Positions 7,896-15,325 of a stretch of 64,000 nucleotides of DNA are shown in pieces. Position 1 is the stretch's first letter; each line of letters begins with the position of its first letter. Under the pieces are notes generated by a model. The model was not told where the DNA came from, ran no database searches, and worked only from the letters and a program-made list of their open reading frames with translations. This stretch comes from Riemerella anatipestifer (GTDB taxonomy: Bacteria; Bacteroidota; Bacteroidia; Flavobacteriales; Weeksellaceae). The position numbers and the translations under genes are program-made. The DNA is taken from positions 82,672-146,671 of the forward strand of contig NZ_QXHU01000004.1 of NCBI RefSeq assembly GCF_009663465.1. Direction: 5' to 3'.

Positions 7896-10340
7896 TTAAT
7901 CTTTAATATAAACTCTTTTCACTCGTCTAGAAATAGAGGTGAGTACTTCGTAAGGTATCGTTTGTGAATACATTGCGAAGTCTTCTAGAGAAGGCTTTTC
8001 GTGGAAGATAACTACTTCATCGCCTTCTTTAGCAGGGAGGTCAGAAATATCCACCATCATCATATCCATACAAACACTGCCTACAATAGGGCATAAGGTG
8101 TTTTTGATGCCGATATAACCCACGCCATTACTTAACAGGCGAGGGACGCCATCTGCATAACCAACAGGTATGGTGGCTATCCTTGTATTTTTAGAGGCTT
8201 TATAGCGTCTGCCGTAGCTTACACTATCGTTGGGTTGGATTTCTGAAATTTGAGAAATAACAGATTTGAATGCCACTACAGGATTTAATAAAGGCTGAAT
8301 TTCGGGTGAGGCGGAAATACCCATCATACCGATGCCAATTCTTACCATATCCATTTGATAATCTGTGTAGTTGGTGATTCCTGCTGAATTGAGGATATGC
8401 CTTAATGGTTTATAGTTTAAGTCCTTGATGATGTTTTGTGAAAGTCTATCAAATTTTTGGCACTGTGCCAAGGTATAGTCTTTTTCCTGAGGAATGTCAG
8501 AACTAGAAAGATGGCTGAAAATACTTTCTACCTTTATATTCATTTGGTTTAAGTATTCTTTTAATTGGTCTATCTCATCTTCTTTAAAACCAAGACGATG
8601 CATTCCTGTCTCTAGCTTGATATGGATAGGATATCTTCCCTCGTAGCCATTTTGTTTTAGCTGCTTATGAAATAGTTCTAAAACTCTGAAGCTATATATG
8701 TTAGGCTCTAGATTGTATTCTATAATGGTATTATAGCTATGTTGCTCTGGGTTCATTACTACGATGGGAACCGTAATTCCGTTTTTACGAAGCTCTACAC
8801 CTTCGTCTGCAACGGCAACGCCCAAATAGTCTATATGGTGATGTTGCAGAAACTCGGCTATTTCGTGACCACCTAGTCCATAAGAATAGGCTTTAACCAT
8901 TGCCATAATTTTAGTTTCGGGCTTTAGCAATGATTTGTGAACATTGATGTTATGGAGTAGGTTGTTTAGATTGACCTCTAGTACCGTATCGTGCTTTTGT
9001 AGTTCTAGATAAGTTTTTACTTGCTCTATTTCAAACTTTCTTGCTCCTTTGAGGAGGATAAGCTCATTTTCTAAATCTTTAAAATCTTGATTGTTAAATA
9101 ATTCATTAGTGGTATTAAAACTAAAACTTTCAGTATTTAGAAACTGTTGATACTGACTAATTTCCTCACCAATTAAAAAAACTTTATTAAAGTTTTGCTC
9201 ATTGATAAGACTTGCGACTTCTTGGTATAGATTGTCTGCGTCTGATTTTTCTGTAAAATCAGTGATGATTAAAGACTTCTTTGGTTTTTGGTAACTTTTA
9301 ATAAATTCAAAAGCGATTTTGAGAGAGTCTAAATCTAAATTAAAAGAATCGTTGATGATGAGGTTATTTTTAATACCATTAACGCTCTCTAGCCTCATTT
9401 CCACCGCTTTCAGATTATTAATTTTTTCTATCATTTTCTCCGTAGAAAATCCCAACAGATGCATTACGGCTATAATGGCTAACACGTTGGATAAAGTAGC
9501 CTCGTCTCTTTGCTGGGCAGGGAAGGAGAAAGATTTATCAAAGCATTGAACAGTAATGGGTTCTTGTCGGTCTTTCCAATTAGAAGAAATGTAGATATTG
9601 TTATTCTTATTAAATCCGTATGATATTAAATTCTTACTTGAATATAGTGTATTTATTTTATTATTAACTAGAGTATTATCGCCATTAAATATGATGCTTT
9701 CAGAATCTTTAAAAAGACTTATTTTCTCATCTACAAGGTGTTCTTCAGATTTAAAATTAGAAATATGAGCAGAGCCAATGTGAGTTAAAACGCCTATTTT
9801 CGGTGAGAAAATTGTTTCTAAAGTTTTCATTTCTTTAGGCTCGGAAATACCCACCTCAAAAATACCTACTTTATGTTCAGATTTTACATTTAGGAGAGAT
9901 AAAGGTAGCCCAATTTGAGAGTTAAAACTCTTTGGGCTTTTAACGCATCTAATGTCTTCGGATAGGCATTGATAGAGCCATTCTTTAATGATGGTTTTGC
10001 CGTTGCTGCCTGTAATTCCGATGGTTTGTATGTTGTGAGATTTAAGATGTAGATGGGCTAATTTTTGTAAAAATTTTACAGTGTCATCTACAATGAGCCA
10101 CGAGAGTTGGTCGTTATCCAAAGTTTTATGTTCCGAAACAATGAGGTCTATGCCCTTTTCTACCGCGGAAGCAATATATTTTTCGCCGTTATTTTTTTTT
10201 GTTTTAATGGCAACGAATCCTGTGTTTTTAGGGGAATAGATAATGCGGCTATCAAAGGCAAAATGTTTAATAATTTTGTCGCCATCACCAATAAGTTTTG
10301 CTCCTGTGATTTCGGCAATTTGCCTTGCGGTGTAGTTCAT
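7896..10340 (-). CDS. murF-alr: Bifunctional MurF ligase / alanine racemase
   Basis: A fusion of two cell-wall enzymes. Residues 1 to about 445 are UDP-MurNAc-tripeptide:D-Ala-D-Ala ligase (ATP loop ITGSNGKT at 109-116, then NDSFNLD and a Mur-ligase C-domain). Residues of about 450-814 are PLP-dependent alanine racemase: MVKAYSYGLG carries the PLP lysine near 480, and SYGRRY and IPVGYADG near 708-730 with GSVCMDMMMVDI complete the active site. The racemase supplies D-Ala, the precursor of the dipeptide that MurF adds. I know this fusion from many Bacteroidota genomes, so it is not a local accident. Its start is 5 bp from the end of tdk. Confidence 0.96.
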   Translation of the reverse strand: MNYTARQIAEITGAKLIGDGDKIIKHFAFDSRIIYSPKNTGFVAIKTKKNNGEKYIASAVEKGIDLIVSEHKTLDNDQLSWLIVDDTVKFLQKLAHLHLKSHNIQTIGITGSNGKTIIKEWLYQCLSEDIRCVKSPKSFNSQIGLPLSLLNVKSEHKVGIFEVGISEPKEMKTLETIFSPKIGVLTHIGSAHISNFKSEEHLVDEKISLFKDSESIIFNGDNTLVNNKINTLYSSKNLISYGFNKNNNIYISSNWKDRQEPITVQCFDKSFSFPAQQRDEATLSNVLAIIAVMHLLGFSTEKMIEKINNLKAVEMRLESVNGIKNNLIINDSFNLDLDSLKIAFEFIKSYQKPKKSLIITDFTEKSDADNLYQEVASLINEQNFNKVFLIGEEISQYQQFLNTESFSFNTTNELFNNQDFKDLENELILLKGARKFEIEQVKTYLELQKHDTVLEVNLNNLLHNINVHKSLLKPETKIMAMVKAYSYGLGGHEIAEFLQHHHIDYLGVAVADEGVELRKNGITVPIVVMNPEQHSYNTIIEYNLEPNIYSFRVLELFHKQLKQNGYEGRYPIHIKLETGMHRLGFKEDEIDQLKEYLNQMNIKVESIFSHLSSSDIPQEKDYTLAQCQKFDRLSQNIIKDLNYKPLRHILNSAGITNYTDYQMDMVRIGIGMMGISASPEIQPLLNPVVAFKSVISQISEIQPNDSVSYGRRYKASKNTRIATIPVGYADGVPRLLSNGVGYIGIKNTLCPIVGSVCMDMMMVDISDLPAKEGDEVVIFHEKPSLEDFAMYSQTIPYEVLTSISRRVKRVYIKD

Positions 10341-10345
10341 AGGTG

Positions 10346-10933
10346 CTAGGATTTCTTATTTAAAAACTCGTCCACAAAAACACGTCTACTTACAGCCTCG
10401 TAGCTTTCGGTTTCACCTAGTTCTACTAAATCTTGACTAGTAGAAGTTCTCATAGAGTAATTAGCAAGGTTGCCTGTTCTTTTACAGATGGCGTGTACTT
10501 TAGTAACATATTCTGCTGTTGCCATAAGATAGGGCATAGGTCCAAAAGGTCTGCCTTTAAAATCCATATCAAGCCCCGCAATTACTACCCTAACTCCGTT
10601 GTTTGCTAGTTGGTTGGCTACCTCCACGATGCCTTGGTCAAAAAACTGAGCCTCATCTATGCCTACCACATCACAATTAGAACCTAGTAATAAGATTTCG
10701 TTGGGCGTATCCACCGCTGTACTTCTTATTTTATTTCTGTTATGGGAAACCACATCTTCCTCGGAATATCGGGTATCTAGTTTAGGTTTAAAAATCTCCA
10801 CATTAAGTCCTGCCATCTCTGCCCTACGAAGCCTACGAATGAGTTCTTCGGTCTTTCCAGAAAACATAGAACCGCAGATGACCTCCATCCATCCACTTTG
10901 TTTTGCGTGATTGATTGTATTTTCTAAAAACAT
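10346..10933 (-). CDS. tdk: Thymidine kinase
   Basis: Phosphorylates thymidine to dTMP in the salvage pathway. The type II (TK1-like) signatures are the P-loop GSMFSGKTEELIRRLRRAE (21-39), GIDEAQFFD near 90 and the lasso segment with CKRTGNLANYSMRT. The zinc-ribbon of this family normally uses four cysteines. Here only one is obvious in the lasso (Cys of ICKRTG) and the C-terminal pair is replaced (YEAVSRRVF), so the structural zinc site is probably reduced or absent. It is the first gene of a minus-strand pair with murF-alr. Confidence 0.95.
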   Translation of the reverse strand: MFLENTINHAKQSGWMEVICGSMFSGKTEELIRRLRRAEMAGLNVEIFKPKLDTRYSEEDVVSHNRNKIRSTAVDTPNEILLLGSNCDVVGIDEAQFFDQGIVEVANQLANNGVRVVIAGLDMDFKGRPFGPMPYLMATAEYVTKVHAICKRTGNLANYSMRTSTSQDLVELGETESYEAVSRRVFVDEFLNKKS

Positions 10934-10996
10934 TTGTTATTTTAGCCGTAAAAATAAAGCACCCCAAAATTAAGGATTTTTTAATAACGAAACATT

Positions 10997-11839
10997 ATGG
11001 TAAACTTCAATTATACGGAAGAAAAAGTGTGGGAAGAATGTAAAGCCTTGTTAGATAATCTATCAGCGATAAATAATTCCGAAGATTTTTTAGAAAAAGA
11101 AAACTTAGTATCTTCTCTCTATGAGAATCTTATTTTTCTCAAAAAACTTAAAGATTATAAGGTAGAATTAAGTTTAAATGAGGTTAATAAAATTGATGAT
11201 AATCAGGAAGAAAAAACTGTTTTTGAAGAGTTACCTGTTGTAGTAGATGAAACTAATCATCATACAGAAGTAGAGGAGTTACACGAAGTAGAGTTAGAAA
11301 TAGAAACACCAGCTTCTACTGAAGTTGTAGAAGAATTAAAATTTGAATTTGCTAATGCCAAGGAAGAAGAGTTTGAGGTACTGGAGCTAGAGGAGTCGGT
11401 GGCAAATAACGAACCACAAAGTGTAGAAGAACAGCAAGAGGAAAATCAAGAAATAGAAGAGGAAATATCAGAAGAGCAAGATAAAAAAATAAAGTTAGCA
11501 CATATTAAAGGGCTTTCGGTGCAGTCTTTATTTGATGAAGAAACTATTACAGAATCAAAACAAGAAGCTGAGGTTTCAGAAGAAGTAGAGCTTTTGGCAA
11601 CACCGAGTAAACCTAGACAAGATTTTAAACTTGATTTTAACGACCGACTAGCTTTCCTAAAGGTATTGTTTGATAATAGTCAAGTAGATATGAATGAAGT
11701 TATCAAAAAGTTGAATTCTTTTGATGATATAGAACAAGCTAGAGAATACCTTAGTGATGTTTACTACGAAAGAAATTGGGGTAAGGTAGATGAGTATGCT
11801 CAGAGATTGTGGGTTTTGGTAGAGAATAAATTCTTGTAG
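10997..11839 (+). CDS. Acidic conserved hypothetical protein
   Basis: 280 residues in three visible parts: a helical N-terminal segment (1-62), a long Glu/Val-rich low-complexity middle (about 63-205, with runs such as EEQQEENQEIEEEISEEQ), and a C-terminal globular-looking segment (about 205-280) with LDFNDRLAFLKVLFDNS and AREYLSDVYYERNWG. I recognise the C-terminal segment as recurrent in Bacteroidota hypothetical proteins but know no function. There is no signal peptide. The gene ends 3 bp before rsmI and probably shares its transcript. Confidence 0.8.
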   Translation: MVNFNYTEEKVWEECKALLDNLSAINNSEDFLEKENLVSSLYENLIFLKKLKDYKVELSLNEVNKIDDNQEEKTVFEELPVVVDETNHHTEVEELHEVELEIETPASTEVVEELKFEFANAKEEEFEVLELEESVANNEPQSVEEQQEENQEIEEEISEEQDKKIKLAHIKGLSVQSLFDEETITESKQEAEVSEEVELLATPSKPRQDFKLDFNDRLAFLKVLFDNSQVDMNEVIKKLNSFDDIEQAREYLSDVYYERNWGKVDEYAQRLWVLVENKFL

Positions 11840-11842
11840 TGT

Positions 11843-12517
11843 ATGTCAGGTACTTTATATTTTGTTCCTACGCCTGTCGGAAATTTGGAGGATATGACTT
11901 TTAGAGCAATTAAAACACTCAAAGAGGTGGACTATATTCTTTGCGAAGACACTCGAACTTCAGGAGTGTTACTGAAACATTACGAGATAGCTAAACCACT
12001 AAAATCCTATCATTTACATAACGAACATCAGGCGACCGATAAAGTTGTACAAGACTTACAAAACGGTATGAATATCGCTTTGATAACGGATGCAGGAACG
12101 CCAGGTATATCAGACCCAGGCTATCTTTTAGCAAAAGCCTGTGCCGACAACAATATAGAAATGATTTGTCTGCCTGGAGCAACGGCGTTTGTACCTGCTT
12201 TGGTAGTATCTGGTTTGCCTAATAATGAATTTGTATTCGCGGGTTTTCTTCCACCCAAAAAAGGAAGACAAACCAAACTCAAGCAATTAGCAGAGGAAAA
12301 AAGAACAGTAGTATTGTACGAAAGTCCACATAAAATTAACACTACATTAGAGCAGATTAAAACCTTTTTTGGAGAACATACTAGGGTAAGCCTCAGTAGA
12401 GAAATTTCCAAGAAGTTTGAAGAAACCAAGCGAGGTAGTATAGACGAGCTGATAGCTTTTTCTCAATCTAAATCTTTAAAGGGAGAAATTGTTTTAGTTA
12501 TCAATAATAGCATTTAG
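11843..12517 (+). CDS. rsmI: 16S rRNA (cytidine(1402)-2'-O)-methyltransferase
   Basis: An S-adenosylmethionine-dependent enzyme that 2'-O-methylates C1402 in the decoding centre of 16S rRNA. The tetrapyrrole-methylase fold shows VPTPVGNLEDMTFRAI (7-22), CEDTRTS (33-39) and ITDAGTPGISDPGYLL (78-93). At 224 residues it is shorter than the Escherichia coli protein (about 286) because the C-terminal domain is missing; this short form is usual in Bacteroidota. The ATG lies 3 bp after the stop of the acidic protein gene. Confidence 0.95.
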   Translation: MSGTLYFVPTPVGNLEDMTFRAIKTLKEVDYILCEDTRTSGVLLKHYEIAKPLKSYHLHNEHQATDKVVQDLQNGMNIALITDAGTPGISDPGYLLAKACADNNIEMICLPGATAFVPALVVSGLPNNEFVFAGFLPPKKGRQTKLKQLAEEKRTVVLYESPHKINTTLEQIKTFFGEHTRVSLSREISKKFEETKRGSIDELIAFSQSKSLKGEIVLVINNSI

Positions 12518-12565
12518 AAAAATATCATTACATTTGATTAGAGAACAAAAAATAAAATTAGATAT

Positions 12566-13309
12566 ATGAAATTATTAGAAGGAAAAGTAGCCCTCATTAC
12601 AGGAGCTACCAGAGGTATAGGAAAAGGTATTGCCGAGATTTTCGCAGCGCAAGGAGCACAGGTAGCATTCACTTATGCAGGGTCTGTAGATAAGGCACAA
12701 GCTCTAGAGGCAGAACTTAATAAGACAACCAAAGCTAAGGCTTACCAAAGCGATGCTTCGGATTATGAAGGTTCTCAAAAGCTCGTAGAAGAAGTTTTAG
12801 CAGAATTTGGTAAAATAGATATTTTGGTTAACAATGCAGGGATTACCAAAGACAACCTAATGTTGCGTATGTCCAAAGAAGATTGGGATACCATTATCAA
12901 AGTTAATTTAGATTCGGTGTTCAATCTAACGAAAGCTGTTATCAAACCAATGATGAAAGCAAGAGGAGGCTCTATCATCAATATGACTTCCGTGGTGGGT
13001 ATAAAAGGAAATGCAGGTCAGGCGAATTATGCAGCCTCTAAAGCTGGGGTAATCGGATTTACTAAATCTATTGCGTTAGAGTTAGGCTCTAGAAATATCC
13101 GTTGCAACGCTATCGCTCCTGGGTTTATAGAAACCGAAATGACGGCAGCGTTAGACGAAAAAACAGTACAAGGCTGGAGAGAAACCATTCCATTGAAAAG
13201 AGGAGGTCAGCCAGAAGATGTAGCGAATGCGTGCGTATTTCTAGGTAGCGAGTTATCTAGTTATGTTACAGGTCAGGTGCTTAATGTAGATGGCGGAATG
13301 CTTACTTAG
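12566..13309 (+). CDS. fabG: 3-oxoacyl-[acyl-carrier-protein] reductase
   Basis: NADPH-dependent reduction of 3-oxoacyl-ACP in fatty-acid elongation. A short-chain dehydrogenase fold with the nucleotide motif TGATRGIGKG (12-21), NNAG (89-92) and the catalytic Ser142, Tyr155 and Lys159 in the stretch beginning MTSVVGIKGNAG. The C-terminal GSELSSYVTGQVLNVDGGM is the FabG signature. Length 247 is standard. It stands alone, with 48 bp to rsmI and a repeat element downstream. Other SDR reductases share the motifs, but the close match throughout favours FabG. Confidence 0.93.
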   Translation: MKLLEGKVALITGATRGIGKGIAEIFAAQGAQVAFTYAGSVDKAQALEAELNKTTKAKAYQSDASDYEGSQKLVEEVLAEFGKIDILVNNAGITKDNLMLRMSKEDWDTIIKVNLDSVFNLTKAVIKPMMKARGGSIINMTSVVGIKGNAGQANYAASKAGVIGFTKSIALELGSRNIRCNAIAPGFIETEMTAALDEKTVQGWRETIPLKRGGQPEDVANACVFLGSELSSYVTGQVLNVDGGMLT

Positions 13310-13332
13310 AAAGTTTTTTGTAAATAAATTTT

Positions 13333-13481
13333 GGGCGTGCCCCTCTCCTTAGCTTTACCCTAGGCTAGGGTCGGTCTTCGGGCAGTCGCTATTTTACGAT
13401 AAAGGTTCGGGGCTTTGCCCCGAACCTTTATCGTAAAATGAGCTCCCACAATGCCCTTCGCCCTCACGCAAAACAATCTCC
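13333..13481. mobile_element. Flavobacterial-type palindromic intergenic element
   Basis: About 150 bp with the edge sequence GGGCGTGCCCCTC and the far edge CAATGCCCTTCGCCCTCACGC. Inside are a 15-bp palindrome at 13357-13371 (ACCCTAG G CTAGGGT) and a perfect 23-bp-arm hairpin at 13391-13439. I recall elements with the same edges and a varying central hairpin between genes in many flavobacteria; this assignment is from memory of the pattern, not a search. No coding capacity. It sits between fabG and a decayed gene. Confidence 0.65.
13391..13439. repeat. Perfect 23-bp-arm hairpin
   Basis: Arm 13391-13413 (ATTTTACGATAAAGG...) is exactly complementary to 13417-13439 with only TTT as loop. It is too long and symmetrical for an ordinary terminator and lacks a T-run. 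It forms the core of the palindromic element 13333-13481. Confidence 0.95.
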
Positions 13482-13517
13482 ATTATAATTTTTATGAATA
13501 TAAATATAAAAGCATCT

Positions 13518-14016
13518 TTATTTCAATCTATCTATAGTATTATCCGTCGTTTCTTCAATGTTTCCCCTCTTATAGGATTTACCTGTAATATTCCACTTTA
13601 ATATGATTCCAAATGCTCTCATATCTCCATAGCTTTTATTGCCGTAAAAATAGTTAGGAACAGTCGTTTCGTGCCATACTCTATCTGTTTTAAAAATATC
13701 GTAAGCAAAAAACATCATATTTAAATTGGAATTTATTTTTTTTAGACAATGTTAAATCCAACCTTTGTCTAGTGTAATGCTTTAGTAAACCATCTTTGTT
13801 GGTAGGTGTAAGTTCATAATTTATATTTAATTTCAATGTTTTTGAAAGTGTAATCACATTATTGGTTGATAATATCAAGGATGCTGATGATTTTGATATC
13901 ATTTTTTCATATTCTGTATCGGTTGGGTCTTCTCTCCTCATGATGTGAGCTGTTTCACAGGGTAACACCACATTATTTAACTTTACGCCACCTATAAAGA
14001 AATAATATTTTTCCAC
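13518..14016 (-). pseudogene. Remnant of outer-membrane beta-barrel protein gene
   Basis: Two overlapping minus-strand frames (13690-14016 and 13518-13718) together read like the C-terminal end of a TonB-receptor-like outer membrane beta-barrel protein. The first has alternating beta-strand text (LKLNINYELTPTNK ... RQRLDLTLSKK) and then shifts frame. The second continues with YDIFKTDRVWHETTVPNYFYG and MRAFGIILKWNITGKSYKRG, the typical last strands and basic tail. The break lies around 13690-13740. The part encoding the signal, plug and most of the barrel is missing. A sequencing error could explain the frameshift but not the missing 5' part. Confidence 0.65.
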
Positions 14017-14059
14017 TATTATATTTGCTTTTTTTTAAACCAAAGTGTAGTTTTTATCT

Positions 14060-14818
14060 ATGGGGGATTTTGACGGTTTTTTTGATGAAAGAAATTCGGT
14101 TAAGAATATATCAGCCAATGATTTAGAGCAATTAAAAAATTATTTGTCTGTGATAGATGCTTTTTCCAGAGTTTCATACAAAAGCATTTATGTAATTGAC
14201 TATCAAACTCAGTCTTTTGAATATGTTTCGGATAATCCTTTATTTCTGTGCGGATTGTCCGCTCAAGAGGTTAAAGCATTAGGGTATGCTTTTTATTTTA
14301 GAAATGTAAAAAAACAAGATTTAGAGCTTTTAATGAAAATCAATGATGTAGGATTTTCATTCTATGAAAAAATTCCTTTAGTTGAAAGGAAACTTTATAC
14401 TATTTCCTATGATTTTCATTTAATCAATGAAAGAAATAGACCCGTGCTTATCAATCACAAACTTACACCCATCTTTCTCAACGAAAAAGGACAAATATGG
14501 AAAGCAATATGTATTGTATCTCTTTCTTCTAACCAAACTGAGGGGAATATCATTATAAGCAAACAGGGAAGCGAAGATTTTTGGAAATTTAATATTGATA
14601 CAAACATTTGGGAAAAGGAACAAAAAGTTAAACTCTCTGAAAGAGAGGTTACGGTGTTGGAACTCTCTGCCAGAGGTTTTACCATCAATGAAATTTCGGA
14701 GAAGTTATTTGTAACTCCTGATACCGTAAAATTTCATCGAAGAAAAATTTTTGATAAATTGAATGTTCAAAACATTTCAGAGGCACTTGCTTATGCTAAA
14801 ATTAATAAATTAGTATAA
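14060..14818 (+). CDS. LuxR-type response regulator with PAS-like sensor
   Basis: A DNA-binding transcription regulator. The N-terminal part (about 25-165) looks like a PAS-like sensor (KSIYVIDYQTQSFEYVSDNP ... RPVLINHKLTPIFLNEKGQI). The C-terminal GerE helix-turn-helix is clear at about 188-250: LSEREVTVLELSARGFTINE followed by a recognition helix ending TVKFHRRKIFDKL. There is no phospho-receiver domain, so it is not a classic two-component regulator. It has the organisation of Bacteroidota single-protein PAS-LuxR regulators. The targets are unknown; the lipoprotein gene 24 bp downstream may be one. Confidence 0.85.
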   Translation: MGDFDGFFDERNSVKNISANDLEQLKNYLSVIDAFSRVSYKSIYVIDYQTQSFEYVSDNPLFLCGLSAQEVKALGYAFYFRNVKKQDLELLMKINDVGFSFYEKIPLVERKLYTISYDFHLINERNRPVLINHKLTPIFLNEKGQIWKAICIVSLSSNQTEGNIIISKQGSEDFWKFNIDTNIWEKEQKVKLSEREVTVLELSARGFTINEISEKLFVTPDTVKFHRRKIFDKLNVQNISEALAYAKINKLV

Positions 14819-14842
14819 TTTTAATCCCATATCTTCAAGTTT

Positions 14843-15247
14843 ATGAAGTTTATTATACTATTATTTACAATACTTAGTTGCACTTCGCCAAGTAAATTTG
14901 AGCAGTTGGTGGTTAGAGAATATGCCTCACCTAAGAATAGTTATTTCAATAAAATGAGGTATGGTAGTTTTGTGCTAGACCTTAATCTCGAGCTGAAACA
15001 AGACGGTATTTATAAATTAACTTCGTGTGCTCAAATTACTACAGGAAAATGGAAGCAAGAAGGTAATTTTATCCTTTTAGAATGTTTAGATAGAAAATTC
15101 ATTATAGATAGTGTGAACCATAGCGAAGCCTACGCCAAAGGAAAAATCTGTAACGATATAGAAAAATATGAAATTAAAGATTTTGGTTTGTACAAGGAGG
15201 AATTGGTGGGTAATAGACTAGTTAAGTTTGTATTGCTCAAAAAATAG
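14843..15247 (+). CDS. Small lipoprotein, unknown function
   Basis: 134 residues. The N-terminus MKFIILLFTILSCTSPSKF has a lipobox-like ILSC (acylated Cys near 13). The mature part contains DGIYKLTSCAQITTGKW and GNFILLECLDRKFII, a pattern of short beta strands as in small lipocalin-like surface lipoproteins, but I cannot assign a family. It follows the LuxR-type gene closely and ends before a convergent terminator. Confidence 0.7.
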   Translation: MKFIILLFTILSCTSPSKFEQLVVREYASPKNSYFNKMRYGSFVLDLNLELKQDGIYKLTSCAQITTGKWKQEGNFILLECLDRKFIIDSVNHSEAYAKGKICNDIEKYEIKDFGLYKEELVGNRLVKFVLLKK

Positions 15248-15280
15248 TCGTAGAAGAAACTTGGGATATATTTAAAGTAA

Positions 15281-15322
15281 AAAGGGCTATCTTATTATTG
15301 GAGAGATAACCCTTTAGTATTA
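15281..15322. terminator. Probable bidirectional terminator
   Basis: AAAGGGCTATCT (15281-15292) pairs with AGATAACCCTTT (15304-15315) with one mismatch. It lies between the converging lipoprotein gene (end 15247) and rnr (end 15326). Confidence 0.6.
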
Positions 15323-15325
15323 AAA

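Noticed and set aside
12121-12429. Minus-strand frame of 102 residues inside rsmI
   Set aside because: Shadow of the real gene; no family resemblance.
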